This document shows positions 9,677-19,884 of a stretch of DNA of 35,107 bases, piece by piece. The DNA is from an uncultured Chlorobiaceae bacterium (GTDB lineage: Bacteria; Bacteroidota; Chlorobiia; Chlorobiales; Chlorobiaceae). The notes beneath the pieces were generated by a model. It had not been told where the DNA came from, made no database searches, and saw only the letters and a list, made by a program, of their open reading frames with translations. Both the position numbers and the translations under genes were made by a program. Each line of letters starts with the position of its first letter. Position 1 is the first letter of the stretch. The stretch is from positions 1 to 35,107 of the forward strand of contig CAJAOR010000091.1 of NCBI GenBank assembly GCA_903942355.1, in the 5' to 3' direction.

Positions 9677-10951
9677 TTAAGTCCCCAGTGCAGTGCCTGG
9701 TTTCAGCGAGGCGGCAATACGTGCGGGAATAAAGGCAAACAGCAGCGTCAGGGCCATGACTGAAATGGAGACTGCAGCATAGTCCACCGGATCGATGAGG
9801 AGCGGAACATATTTGATGAAATAGCTTTTTTCGGGCAGGGTAATCAGATGAAAGCGGAGCTCGAAAAGCGAAAGTGAGAGGGCAAGGATGTTGCCGGTGA
9901 CCACACCGGAAAGCGAAACCAGGAAAGCCTGTGCCATAAAAACAGCGCTGATTTTGCCGGGTTCAAGGCCGAGGGCACTGAGCATGCCGATTTCACGGGT
10001 CTTTTCAATAATCAGCACCAGAAGCGTCGAGATGATGTTGAAAACCGCCACAATGGTGATGGTCACAATCAAGAGGGGCGCGATGTTTTTCTGAAGTTTC
10101 AGCCATTCAAAAAGGTTGGCATAGCGTTCAAAAACCGTAAAGCCATAAAAGGGGAATCCGAGGGTATTGACCAGCTCTTTGACCGTTCCCGGCAGTTGGT
10201 TGAGGTTGCGGACGTTGGCATCATAGCCGCTGATCATCATGGGGCTGAACTGCTGTTGCAGCTCATTGAGATCGGCGATGAGAACAAAATCATCAAACCC
10301 CTCCTGAAGTCCGGTATCGTAGATGCCGCGTATGACGCCAACCTCAAGGGCAAGAGAGGAGAGCATGTCAACAATGTTTTTGTTGCCTGCAATAAGCTTT
10401 GCGCCTGTGGCATTGCTCCCGAGACCGACAAGCATCACTTTGTTTCCTACCTTGAGATTGAGATTTTCAGCCAGCGTTTGACCGGCATAGAGTGCAATCC
10501 CCTCTCCAGTATGTTGTCCGTTGGGGCTTCCCGAACGAAGAAATTTTTTCAGAAAGCGGCTCTTTTCCTCTTCACTGACTCCCTTGACGACAACTGGTTT
10601 GCTGCGCCAGCTTTCACCGTTGCGCTCGGTGGTGCGGTTACGAAGCACAAAACTTTTTTCCAGGAAAGGTGATGCAGTTGCAATATTCCGGTTACCGGCT
10701 ATCCGTGCCAGATCGGCCCGTCGCTCCTGAAAAAGCTGATCGTCGGGGTAACGGATTTGCAGGTGGGCGCTGAAGCTGATCAGCTTGTTTTCCACACTGC
10801 TGGCAAATCCGTTCACAATGGAGAGTGACAGAATAAGCGCTGCAGTACCCACCGCGATGCCGATAACGGCAACCATGACAATAAAGGTTGGTTTCGTTGC
10901 CGACCGCTGTTTGAATGCAAAGCGCCTTGCAATATAGAACTCGGGTCTCAT
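9677..10951 (-). CDS. FtsX-domain ABC transporter permease, LolC/LolE-like
   Basis: 424 aa; [10 protein letters not shown] start, [24 protein letters not shown]-terminal [19 protein letters not shown] motif. Confidence 0.87.
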   Translation of the reverse strand: MRPEFYIARRFAFKQRSATKPTFIVMVAVIGIAVGTAALILSLSIVNGFASSVENKLISFSAHLQIRYPDDQLFQERRADLARIAGNRNIATASPFLEKSFVLRNRTTERNGESWRSKPVVVKGVSEEEKSRFLKKFLRSGSPNGQHTGEGIALYAGQTLAENLNLKVGNKVMLVGLGSNATGAKLIAGNKNIVDMLSSLALEVGVIRGIYDTGLQEGFDDFVLIADLNELQQQFSPMMISGYDANVRNLNQLPGTVKELVNTLGFPFYGFTVFERYANLFEWLKLQKNIAPLLIVTITIVAVFNIISTLLVLIIEKTREIGMLSALGLEPGKISAVFMAQAFLVSLSGVVTGNILALSLSLFELRFHLITLPEKSYFIKYVPLLIDPVDYAAVSISVMALTLLFAFIPARIAASLKPGTALGT

Positions 10952-10953
10952 CG

Positions 10954-11871
10954 TTATTTCAGGATAATGGTTCGTTCAACAAGCCTGTAGGGGGCAAGAG
11001 AGCTTCTTTCAAATGCCTTCTGCCCTGCACTGCCAAGCCACGAACCGAACCCGGCCGCCAGCGCGTCACCGGGATAATAGACATAGTAAACCGTTGCAAC
11101 AAGGGGATAGCGCCCGTCGAAGATATTTTGCTGTGTTGGCAGGTATGCTTCCGCCCCAACACTCTCTCTGGCAAGAGAAACTATCCTGATGCTGCCTGTT
11201 TTTTTTCCCTGTTTCAGCGCCAGCGGGAGTGCTCTCTGGAGCGAAGAGCGGAAGAGTAGTCCAATAGCCTGCTTGTCGGTCGATACCCTCTCGATCAGCT
11301 CCTGGTCGCTGCTGCATGCCCATGGGTGCAGCTCTGCTCTTGTTTTTCCCGTTTTGGCAGCAAGAACCGAGAGAAGGCGAAAATCATCTGTTGTTACCAG
11401 AGGGGTCGCATCGCTTTTTTCTCTTGCTGAAAACAGGACCCCAAGCTCTTTTGTGGAAAGCATGAGGGCGGGGTTACGGCTATTGACAATGCAGACGATG
11501 GCGTCCAGGGCGACAGGTTCAAGGCGAATGGGTCTTTCCATTGCCGCAAACAAAGCCTTTTCGCCTGCTTCAGGTTCCCCGCTGATCAATGCGGCTTTCA
11601 CTTTTCCATCAAGAAGATAGTTCAGGCTCTTTGCTGACGCTGCCGGCATGAGCGTTATGCTCGCTTCCGGATAATAACGGCTGAAGCTCTCTCTCTGACT
11701 TTTGGCGATATCCTCAAGTTGGCGATCGAAAGCAAGGGTCATGTTTCCGCTTTTGGCGGTTTCGCCCTTATGCTGAGTGCAGTTTGTCAGCAAAATAGCA
11801 AAAACAAGAAGCAACAGGCTCTTCATGACCATGACGGGAGTGGGCTTAATGGCTCTGTTTTTCATACTCAT
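10954..11871 (-). CDS. PstS-like periplasmic substrate-binding lipoprotein
   Basis: Lipobox-like LLVFAILLTNC following MKSLLL (likely start 11826); PBP-like sequence with VALDAIVCIVNSRNP, as in phosphate-binding proteins. Confidence 0.75.
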   Translation of the reverse strand: MSMKNRAIKPTPVMVMKSLLLLVFAILLTNCTQHKGETAKSGNMTLAFDRQLEDIAKSQRESFSRYYPEASITLMPAASAKSLNYLLDGKVKAALISGEPEAGEKALFAAMERPIRLEPVALDAIVCIVNSRNPALMLSTKELGVLFSAREKSDATPLVTTDDFRLLSVLAAKTGKTRAELHPWACSSDQELIERVSTDKQAIGLLFRSSLQRALPLALKQGKKTGSIRIVSLARESVGAEAYLPTQQNIFDGRYPLVATVYYVYYPGDALAAGFGSWLGSAGQKAFERSSLAPYRLVERTIILK

Positions 11872-11993
11872 CCGTTTTTTCTGGTGTAACCTGTCAGATA
11901 TGCCGCTCTTGAATTAGGTCAATCGCTAAGATAGGGAGAAAAAAGATGTTGCCATAAAAAACCGTCTGAAGGTCGTGATGATGAAAAAAAACA

Positions 11994-12031
11994 TTACCTG
12001 TTCTTGAAAATCAGGTAAAAAAGGTTAATAT
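11994..12031 (+). promoter_or_regulatory. candidate arg operon promoter with overlapping inverted repeat
   Basis: TTACCTG (11994-12000) N11 CAGGTAA (12012-12018); TTGAAA (12004-12009), 16 nt, TAATAT (12026-12031). Confidence 0.4.
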
Positions 12032-12138
12032 TTCCGCCTTCCGTATTACCTTATTCCGGGATCATATCCTTTTTTATTGAAAACGCTTCTTATGGGCATA
12101 TTCTTGAGATGAAAGAACCTGTATCAGAGAGTTCGGCC

Positions 12139-13143
12139 ATGTACTCAGCATCAATAATCGGAGCTTCCGGCTATTCCGGAGCCGAGCTGACGAGGCTGCT
12201 TCTTCAGCATCCAAATATCGAACTTCAGGAGCTTTTTGCTTTTTCCCAGACCGGAAAACATGTTTCTGAGCTCTATGCGGCCCTTTCGTGCGACAAGGTT
12301 TACCAGCCATACAACGGTGAAACAGAGAGCGATATTTATTTTCTTGCACTTCCTCATGGTGAGGCGCTTCGGCTTGTCCCTCCACTGGTTGAAGCCGGAA
12401 AAACAGTAATCGACCTTTCAGGCGACTTCAGGCTGAAAAGCCCGCTTGAGCATGAGCAATACTACAAACAGGTTAAATCTCCCGACTCAGTAATGACCTA
12501 CGGGATGTCGGAACTGTTTCGTGAAGAGATCATCAAGGCAAAGGCTATCAGTAATCCGGGCTGTTTTGCAACCAGCATCATTCTCGGTGTTGCTCCCCTC
12601 TTTCTTGGCAATGAGAGCTCTGTAAGGGTTCGCGCAATCAATTGCACCTCCACTTCCGGTATTTCCGGGGCGGGACGAAGCAGCAGGACCGAGTTGTCGT
12701 TTTCGGAAATGAGTGAAAATGTCCGGGCCTATAAGGTTGGCGTCCATCAGCATATTCCGGAAATCATGCAAGCTCTTGGCTCTTCAGCAACCACTCCTTC
12801 GTTTGATTTTACCTTTACGCCGATGATCGGCTCTCTGGTGAGGGGTATCTACAGCATTCTTAATGTTCAGCTTGAAAGCCCCCTTCAAGCAGATCAAATC
12901 AGTGAAATCTACAGGAGCTTCTACCATGAAGCACCCTTTGTCAGGGTACGCGACAACATGATCGAAGTAAGGCATGTTGCCCATACCAATTTTTGTGATG
13001 TCCATATTGCTTATGCCGCTCCGGGTGGTTCGGTGGTCATCGTCACCGCCATCGACAATCTTCTGAAGGGGGCTGCCGGGCAGGCCATCCAGAACATGAA
13101 CCTCATGCTTGGCTTGCCTGAAAAAACCGGCCTCTCTTTTTAG
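12139..13143 (+). CDS. argC: N-acetyl-gamma-glutamyl-phosphate reductase
   Basis: [14 protein letters not shown] nucleotide-binding motif and SNPGCFATS catalytic Cys motif; likely ATG at 12139 (ORF track opens at 12109). Confidence 0.95.
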   Translation: MYSASIIGASGYSGAELTRLLLQHPNIELQELFAFSQTGKHVSELYAALSCDKVYQPYNGETESDIYFLALPHGEALRLVPPLVEAGKTVIDLSGDFRLKSPLEHEQYYKQVKSPDSVMTYGMSELFREEIIKAKAISNPGCFATSIILGVAPLFLGNESSVRVRAINCTSTSGISGAGRSSRTELSFSEMSENVRAYKVGVHQHIPEIMQALGSSATTPSFDFTFTPMIGSLVRGIYSILNVQLESPLQADQISEIYRSFYHEAPFVRVRDNMIEVRHVAHTNFCDVHIAYAAPGGSVVIVTAIDNLLKGAAGQAIQNMNLMLGLPEKTGLSF

Positions 13144-13174
13144 TATTTTTAACCGTTAACCCACTTATACTGCA

Positions 13175-14458
13175 TTGGAGAAACTCTCAAAAGGGCTTAA
13201 AGCTATTCATAAACTTTCTGCTGTCACTTCCTGGCCGTTACCGGTCACCCCTATGGCGGCAGCATCGGATGGGACGCATGGGTTCTGGCCTGAGGGTTTT
13301 TCTTCGGGCGCAGTATCGGCGGCCATAAAATATGAGCGAAAAGATTTGATGCTTCTTGTGGCCGACAGCCCTTCAAGCGCTGCCGCACTCTTTACCCGGA
13401 ACCTGTGCTGTGCCGCTCCGGTAACGCTTTCACGCGACCACCTGCAACGCTCCTCATCCTCGGTCAGGGCCATTATCTGCAACAGCGGCAATGCCAATGC
13501 TGCCACCGGCAAAAAAGGAATGGATGACGCACTGGCTATGGCTGAAGCCGTTGCTCGGGAACTTTCCTTCAAGCCGGAAGAGGTTCTTGTTGCCTCAACC
13601 GGCGTTATCGGCCAGTTCATGCCCATGGAGAGGGTTCTCGGGGGTATTTCAGCCCTCCCCCCCACCCTGCAGCATCACTCAGTTATCGATGCGGCGCAGG
13701 CGATCATGACCACCGATACCTTTCCGAAATTTTTCACCCTCGAGCTCCAACTTTCAGGCGGCAAGGTCCGTCTTAGCGGCATCGCCAAAGGATCTGGCAT
13801 GATTTGCCCGAACATGGCGACCATGCTTGCCATTCTGGCTACTGATGCCTCAATAGCTCCGGAGCTGCTTCAGCAAGCGCTCAGTCTTGCAAACCACCAG
13901 AGTTTCAACGCCATAACGGTCGATGGCGATACCAGCACAAACGATATGGTCTCCATCCTTGCCAGCGGCAAGGGCCCTGAAATCCTGGCTGACAGCCAGG
14001 ATTTTGCTCTTTTTTGCGAAGCTCTCCAGGCGCTCATGACCTTTCTTGCCAAGCTCATTGTCATTGACGGAGAGGGTGCCACAAAACTGGTTGAAGTGAT
14101 CGTCGAAGGAGCCGTCGATGACCGAGAGGCAGAACTTGCAGCCAGAACCATAGCCCAGTCCAGTCTTGTCAAAACAGCCATTCACGGAGAGGATGCCAAC
14201 TGGGGCAGAATTATCGCCGCTGCAGGCCGTTCCGGAGCGTTTTTCAATCAGGAAGAGCTCGAACTTCATTTTGACGATCTCTCTCTTCTTAAACCAGGTC
14301 TCATTGCTGACTTTTCTGAAACAGAGGCCTCTCGGGTCATGGCAAAAGAGTCTTATACGATCACGCTTCGTCTTGGCAGCGGCCCGGGACGGGCAACCGT
14401 GTGGACCTGCGACTTGAGCAAGGAGTATGTCGATATAAACGGAAGCTACAGAAGCTGA
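13175..14458 (+). CDS. argJ: bifunctional glutamate N-acetyltransferase / amino-acid acetyltransferase
   Basis: KGSGMICPNMATMLA self-cleavage motif. ORF track start is TTG at 13175; an ATG at 13253 (MAAASDGTHGFWPEGFSSG) is an alternative. Confidence 0.94.
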   Translation: MEKLSKGLKAIHKLSAVTSWPLPVTPMAAASDGTHGFWPEGFSSGAVSAAIKYERKDLMLLVADSPSSAAALFTRNLCCAAPVTLSRDHLQRSSSSVRAIICNSGNANAATGKKGMDDALAMAEAVARELSFKPEEVLVASTGVIGQFMPMERVLGGISALPPTLQHHSVIDAAQAIMTTDTFPKFFTLELQLSGGKVRLSGIAKGSGMICPNMATMLAILATDASIAPELLQQALSLANHQSFNAITVDGDTSTNDMVSILASGKGPEILADSQDFALFCEALQALMTFLAKLIVIDGEGATKLVEVIVEGAVDDREAELAARTIAQSSLVKTAIHGEDANWGRIIAAAGRSGAFFNQEELELHFDDLSLLKPGLIADFSETEASRVMAKESYTITLRLGSGPGRATVWTCDLSKEYVDINGSYRS

Positions 14459-14494
14459 CCCTCAAACTAACCATCAAGAGCAACTTTTCCCGAA

Positions 14495-15409
14495 ATGGAC
14501 ACGTTACCGTGCAATGAACTGAATCCGGCAAGAAAGGCCCCCCATGCTGCTATCGGGCCTGTACTTATTGAAGCGTTACCCTATATCCGCAAGTTTGAAG
14601 GAAAGACCTTTGTTATTAAATATGGCGGTGCAGCCATGAAGGATTCCTGTCTTAAAAACAGCTTTGCCCAGAATGTCACGCTTCTCAGTAAAGTCGGCAT
14701 CAAGGTTGTTCTTGTGCACGGCGGTGGTGATGCCATAACAAAAACGGCGGAAAAACTCGGCATAACTTCACGCTTTCTTCATGGACGCAGGGTAACGGAC
14801 AAGGAGATGATCTCGGTTATCCAGATGACCCTTGCAGGCAAGGTCAATCAGGATATTGTCCAGTTGATCAGCGAACATGGCGGCAAAGCTGTGGGAGTTA
14901 CCGGCCTTGATGCCGATACCATCAAGGCTGTTCCCCACCAGAATGCTGATACGCTCGGCTTGGTGGGTGAGGTATCGCATATCAATACTGACTACATTGA
15001 TCTTTTGTGCCATGCAGGACTCATTCCTGTCATTGCTCCGACCGGATTCGACGACCAAGGCAATATCTACAACATCAATGCTGATGATGCGGCAAGCAGT
15101 ATCGCTATCGCATTGAAAGCTGAAAAACTCATTTATGTCAGTGATGTTGCAGGCATTCATGTGGGCGAAAGAATCCTGAAAACCATCTGCAAGGCGGAAG
15201 CTGCGGATTTTATCGAACAGGGTATTATTTCTGGCGGAATGATCCCGAAAGTTCTCTCGGCATTCAAAACGCTTGACGGCGGAGTTGGAAAAATTCATCT
15301 CATTGACGGAAAATCAACACATTCGCTCTTGCTTGAAATATTCACGCATGAAGGGGTCGGAACCCAGTTTATTGCGGAGCAGGACAGTGATCAATTTATA
15401 AACAGGTAA
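14495..15409 (+). CDS. argB: acetylglutamate kinase
   Basis: [33 protein letters not shown] motifs. Confidence 0.96.
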   Translation: MDTLPCNELNPARKAPHAAIGPVLIEALPYIRKFEGKTFVIKYGGAAMKDSCLKNSFAQNVTLLSKVGIKVVLVHGGGDAITKTAEKLGITSRFLHGRRVTDKEMISVIQMTLAGKVNQDIVQLISEHGGKAVGVTGLDADTIKAVPHQNADTLGLVGEVSHINTDYIDLLCHAGLIPVIAPTGFDDQGNIYNINADDAASSIAIALKAEKLIYVSDVAGIHVGERILKTICKAEAADFIEQGIISGGMIPKVLSAFKTLDGGVGKIHLIDGKSTHSLLLEIFTHEGVGTQFIAEQDSDQFINR

Positions 15410-15413
15410 CGGC

Positions 15414-16430
15414 ATGGAAGAGGTTCAAATAAAGAAAGTTTCCGCCAAACGTGATTTCCTTGGCTTTTCAGCGCTTGATGGCGGCAAGATTATCGAGTTG
15501 TTCGATTACTCCCTCTTTATCAAGAAAAAGAGAGGTGAGAACCCATCCGAATCCGGTTTTTTGCCGCTGCGCAACAAAACCGTTGCCATGATTTTCAGCA
15601 AGCCATCGCTGAGAACAAGGGTCTCTTTTGAGATCGGCATTCATGAGCTGGGAGGATATGCCATCAGCCTTGAGGGTCAGGCAATCGGTCTCGGATCGCG
15701 CGAATCGGTGGGTGATGTTGCCCGGCTTCTTTCCCGCTACAATGACGCTATCGTTGCGCGTCTGCATGAACATGCCATTATCGAAGGACTTGCCGGAAAC
15801 GCCTCCATTCCGGTCATCAATGCGCTGACCGATCTGTCGCACCCGTGCCAGGTACTTGCCGATGCCTTTACGCTTTACGAAAAGTCACTATGGCATCAGG
15901 GAATCAAGGTTGTTTTTGTCGGTGACGGCAATAATGTTGCCAATTCATGGATAGAACTTGCAGGGTTGCTCCCCTTTCACTTTGTCCTTGCCTGTCCGGA
16001 AGGATACATGCCCGACAAGGGAGTGCTTGAGACTGCCCGCCAAAAGGGTATCAGCCGCATCGAAATCGTGCATGATCCAAAAGAGGCTGCGGCCAACGCT
16101 GATGTACTCTACACCGATGTCTGGACCAGCATGGGGCAGGAGTCGGAGACGGGTGACCGCCTCAGGATATTCTCCCCTTTTCAAATCAACAGCGCCCTGC
16201 TTGCTGAGGCAAAACCCGGTGCCGTCGTCATGCACTGTATGCCGGCACACCGTGGAGAGGAGATAAGCGCAGAGGCGATGGACGGGCCGCATTCCATTAT
16301 TCTTGATCAGGCCGAAAACCGGCTTCATGTACAGAAAGCTCTTCTGGTCAAGTTGCTTAACCATGAAGAGTACAGGAAATTTCACCTGACCCATCGTCTC
16401 CTGAATGCCGCCAAAAAAATCAGGAGCTGA
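15414..16430 (+). CDS. argF: ornithine carbamoyltransferase
   Basis: KPSLRTRVSFE carbamoyl-phosphate loop, HPCQVLAD, HCMPAHRGEEI motifs. Confidence 0.94.
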   Translation: MEEVQIKKVSAKRDFLGFSALDGGKIIELFDYSLFIKKKRGENPSESGFLPLRNKTVAMIFSKPSLRTRVSFEIGIHELGGYAISLEGQAIGLGSRESVGDVARLLSRYNDAIVARLHEHAIIEGLAGNASIPVINALTDLSHPCQVLADAFTLYEKSLWHQGIKVVFVGDGNNVANSWIELAGLLPFHFVLACPEGYMPDKGVLETARQKGISRIEIVHDPKEAAANADVLYTDVWTSMGQESETGDRLRIFSPFQINSALLAEAKPGAVVMHCMPAHRGEEISAEAMDGPHSIILDQAENRLHVQKALLVKLLNHEEYRKFHLTHRLLNAAKKIRS

Positions 16431-16444
16431 GGGATGAAACAACA

Positions 16445-16894
16445 ATGAACAAGTATGCACGACAACTGAAGATCCGCGAAATTCTTAATCACAACAATGT
16501 TGGCAATCAGCATGACCTTCTGCAACTGCTCCGGGATTCCGGGATGGTGGTTGCACAGGCCACCCTTTCGCGTGATTGCGCCGAACTCGGCATTATCCGT
16601 TCAAGAACGAACGGAACCTTCAAAATGCATTTTCCTGATGATAAGGATACCGACCTGATTATCAAAGGCCTGGTGGGGATTGAAGTCCTTTCTGTCAAAG
16701 CCAATGAAACAGCAATCATTGTTATGACCATTCCTGGCAGGGCCCATGGTGTCGGCTCCTGGCTCGATCAGCTCAAAAGCCCGCTCATTCTTGGCACTAT
16801 CGCCGGAGATGACACAGTCCTTGTTATTCCGACTTCCGTGCTGCACATTTCAGCCTTGATATCATATATTCAAAAAAAGCTTTCCAAAAACTGA
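16445..16894 (+). CDS. argR: arginine repressor
   Basis: N-terminal winged-HTH ([15 protein letters not shown]) and C-terminal ArgR oligomerisation domain ([12 protein letters not shown]). Confidence 0.93.
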   Translation: MNKYARQLKIREILNHNNVGNQHDLLQLLRDSGMVVAQATLSRDCAELGIIRSRTNGTFKMHFPDDKDTDLIIKGLVGIEVLSVKANETAIIVMTIPGRAHGVGSWLDQLKSPLILGTIAGDDTVLVIPTSVLHISALISYIQKKLSKN

Positions 16895-16910
16895 TAATTC
16901 AATACAACGT

Positions 16911-18113
16911 ATGAGTAAGGAAAAAATTGCAATAGCCTATTCCGGCGGACTTGATACCTCCATCATGATCAAGTGGCTCAAAGACAAATATGATGCCGAT
17001 ATTGTTGCTGTTACCGGCAATTTGGGCCAGCAGAAAGAGATTGAAAACCTTGAGTCGAAAGCAATCTCGACCGGGGCCTCAAAATTCCAGTTTGTTGATC
17101 TGCGCAAGGAGTTTGTTGAAGAGTACATCTGGCGTGCACTCAAGGCCGGAGCCCTTTATGAAGATGTTTACCCGCTTGCAACCGCACTTGGACGCCCCCT
17201 GCTTGCAAAAGCGATTGTTGATGCCGCCCTCGCTGAAGGATGCACCATGCTCGCCCACGGCTGCACCGGAAAAGGAAACGACCAGGTCCGCTTTGAAGTC
17301 ACCTTCGCCTCCCTTGCTCCGCACCTCAAGGTGCTTGCTCCCCTGCGTGAATGGGAGTTCAAATCCAGGGAAGCTGAAATTGCCTATGCCCTTGAGCACA
17401 ATATTCCTGTATCTGCCACAAAGAAAAGCCCCTACTCCATTGACGAGAACATCTGGGGAATCAGCATTGAGTGCGGTGTGCTTGAAGATCCAATGGTTGC
17501 ACCTCCTGAAGATGCCTATCAGATCACAACCTCGCCTGAAAATGCACCATCCACTCCTGCAGTTGTAGAGATCGAATTTGAAAAAGGCATTCCGGTCTCT
17601 CTTGACGGCAAAAAGATGAGCGGGCTTGACCTCATCATCCGCCTCAACGAAATCGGCGCAGCCAATGGCGTCGGACGTCTCGACATGATTGAGAACCGTG
17701 TGGTCGGCATCAAGTCACGCGAGATCTATGAAGCTCCTGCAGCCACCATTCTGCACTTCGCACACCGCGAACTGGAACGCCTTACGCTCGAAAAATCAGT
17801 CTTCCAGTACAAGAAGAATATCAGCCAGGACTACGCAAACATCATCTATAACGGACTCTGGTTCTCGCCAATGAGAAAGGCGCTCGATGCCTTTGTGGAT
17901 GAAACACAGCTCCCGGTAACCGGTCTTGTCCGCCTCAAGCTGTACAAGGGTGGTGTTACCCTGCTTGGTCGCAACTCCCCTTACTCGCTCTACAACGAGG
18001 AGCTTGCCACCTACACCGAAGCCGATACCTTCAACCACAAGGCCGCAGCAGGCTTTATCCACCTTTACGGACTTGGCTTGAAAACCTACAGCGAAGTACA
18101 CTCCGCAAAATAA
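16911..18113 (+). CDS. argG: argininosuccinate synthase
   Basis: [16 protein letters not shown]-loop motif, [13 protein letters not shown]. Confidence 0.97.
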   Translation: MSKEKIAIAYSGGLDTSIMIKWLKDKYDADIVAVTGNLGQQKEIENLESKAISTGASKFQFVDLRKEFVEEYIWRALKAGALYEDVYPLATALGRPLLAKAIVDAALAEGCTMLAHGCTGKGNDQVRFEVTFASLAPHLKVLAPLREWEFKSREAEIAYALEHNIPVSATKKSPYSIDENIWGISIECGVLEDPMVAPPEDAYQITTSPENAPSTPAVVEIEFEKGIPVSLDGKKMSGLDLIIRLNEIGAANGVGRLDMIENRVVGIKSREIYEAPAATILHFAHRELERLTLEKSVFQYKKNISQDYANIIYNGLWFSPMRKALDAFVDETQLPVTGLVRLKLYKGGVTLLGRNSPYSLYNEELATYTEADTFNHKAAAGFIHLYGLGLKTYSEVHSAK

Positions 18114-18132
18114 GAGCGCCATTCAGAGCAGT

Positions 18133-18165
18133 CGCGCAGGCCATTTTTCCCCCCAGGCCTGCGCG
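18133..18165 (+). terminator. hairpin terminator candidate after argG
   Basis: CGCGCAGGCC (18133-18142), 13-nt loop, GGCCTGCGCG (18156-18165), followed by TTTGTT. Confidence 0.65.
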
Positions 18166-18183
18166 TTTGTTATCCCCACTGTT

Positions 18184-18350
18184 AAAGCACCCTTGAGACC
18201 AACAGAAGTTTTTTTCCAGATCGCATCCGTTCATTTCGGGCATGACAACATCGCCTAAAAAGCAGGTCAATGCTCCCCTCGTGTTCTTCGGCAAGCAGGA
18301 TTGCCTGGCTGGGGGTCGCGGCCGTGAGTGCCGTGCAGGATAAACTGGAG
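18184..18350 (-). pseudogene. degraded response-regulator receiver (REC) domain fragment
   Basis: Reverse strand encodes TALTAATPSQAILLAEEHEGSIDLLF in one frame, then GDVVMPEMNGCDLEKN in the next, then LLLVSRVL after another shift at an A7 run; together they match the typical REC text (TVLTAATPxxAIxLAEEHxGxIDLLLTDVVMPEMNGxDL). Confidence 0.65.
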
Positions 18351-18445
18351 AAACTCTTTTTGCGGGTCGCACCGTCATGCCCAAAGCAATACGATAAAAT
18401 TTATTATTTTGCGGCACTTTGAATCCTATAACAACTGATATTCTT

Positions 18446-19828
18446 ATGAGCAGCAAGAAAGAATTACTTTGGCAGAGTAGATTTTCATTACCCTTTGACC
18501 GCGATGCACTCCTGTTCTCGTCATCGGTTCATGTCGACAAAAAGCTCTACCGTGAGGATATTCAGGGCTCAATTGCCCACGTCACCATGCTTGCTGAGGA
18601 GCATATCGTCAGCGTTGAAGAAGCGGCCCAGATTATTGCAGGACTCAGGGAGATTGAGGAGGAACTTTCGGGGGGGACTCTGCAGCCTCATTGGGAGGAC
18701 GAGGATATTCATACGGTTATCGAAAACAGGCTGAAGGAAAAGATAGGAGCCGTCGCCGGCAAGCTGCACTCCGGCAGAAGCCGTAATGATCAGGTTGCAA
18801 CCGACACCCGTCTTTATATGCGCCGGCAGATTACCGATCTTCAGGAAGCTCTCGGGGGGCTTTTGAAGGTTCTTGTCGAAAAAGCGGAGAGCTACCACGA
18901 AACCATCATCTTCGGCTATACGCATCTGCAGCGTGCCCAGCCTATTTCGGCGGGCCATTACTACCTTGCGTGGTTCAACATGTTTATCCGTGACCGCCAG
19001 CGCCTCCAGGATCTCATGAAAAGGGTCAATATCTCCCCTCTCGGAGCGGCAGCCTTCGCCGGCAGCACCCTGCCGCTCAATGCAAAAAGAACGGCTGTGC
19101 TGCTTGGCTTTGATGATCTTTTTTCTAACAGTATTGATGCGGTCAGCGATCGCGACATCGTCATTGAGTTCATCTCCGACTGCTCCATGATCATGATGCA
19201 CCTCTCCCGGTTTGCTGAAGATCTGATTCTCTGGAGCTCTTATGAATTCGGTTATCTTGAAATCAGCGATGCCTTCGCCACTGGCTCATCAATCATGCCA
19301 CAGAAAAAAAATGCCGATATTGCAGAGCTGGTGAGGGGTAAAACAGGGCGGGTGTACGGCAATCTTATGGCTATGCTGACCATCATGAAGGGGCTGCCTC
19401 TCTCCTATAACCGTGACATGCAGGAAGACAAGCAGCCACTCTTTGACAGTGCTGAAACGGCAATCAACAGTGTCACCATCTTTACCAAACTGCTTCTGCA
19501 TACCTCACTCAGAGAGGAGCGTCTGGCAAAACTGACCGGAGAAGATCTCAGCCTTGCCACTGAAATAGCTGAATATCTGGTGAGCCGTCAGATTCCTTTC
19601 CGCGATGCTCACCGCATTACCGGTAAAATTGTTACCTGGAGCATCGCTTCTGAAATTACCCTGCCAAATATCCCGATAGAAAAATTCAGGGAGTTCTGTG
19701 AGGCTATTGACCCGGATATCTACGATTGTCTTAAAGCGTACGCCAGTGTGAACTCAAAAAAAACACATGGCAGCTGTTCATTTGACTCGGTTGCACTCCA
19801 GATCGAACAGGCAAAAAAAGAGCTCTAA
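18446..19828 (+). CDS. argH: argininosuccinate lyase
   Basis: [12 protein letters not shown] signature; [17 protein letters not shown]; likely ATG at 18446 (ORF track opens at TTG 18419). Confidence 0.96.
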   Translation: MSSKKELLWQSRFSLPFDRDALLFSSSVHVDKKLYREDIQGSIAHVTMLAEEHIVSVEEAAQIIAGLREIEEELSGGTLQPHWEDEDIHTVIENRLKEKIGAVAGKLHSGRSRNDQVATDTRLYMRRQITDLQEALGGLLKVLVEKAESYHETIIFGYTHLQRAQPISAGHYYLAWFNMFIRDRQRLQDLMKRVNISPLGAAAFAGSTLPLNAKRTAVLLGFDDLFSNSIDAVSDRDIVIEFISDCSMIMMHLSRFAEDLILWSSYEFGYLEISDAFATGSSIMPQKKNADIAELVRGKTGRVYGNLMAMLTIMKGLPLSYNRDMQEDKQPLFDSAETAINSVTIFTKLLLHTSLREERLAKLTGEDLSLATEIAEYLVSRQIPFRDAHRITGKIVTWSIASEITLPNIPIEKFREFCEAIDPDIYDCLKAYASVNSKKTHGSCSFDSVALQIEQAKKEL

Positions 19829-19846
19829 TCTTTCATAGGTTGCATT

Positions 19847-19866
19847 CCCCGCTGCTTGCGGCGGGG
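19847..19866. terminator. weak hairpin between convergent argH and tsp-type gene
   Basis: CCCCGC (19847-19852), 8-nt loop, GCGGGG (19861-19866); no strong T-run. Confidence 0.4.
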
Positions 19867-19884
19867 AGTTTGCTCTTCAAATCT

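Noticed and set aside
15945-16460. 171-aa minus-strand ORF antisense to argF
   Set aside because: Overlaps strongly supported argF and the argR start; no family features.
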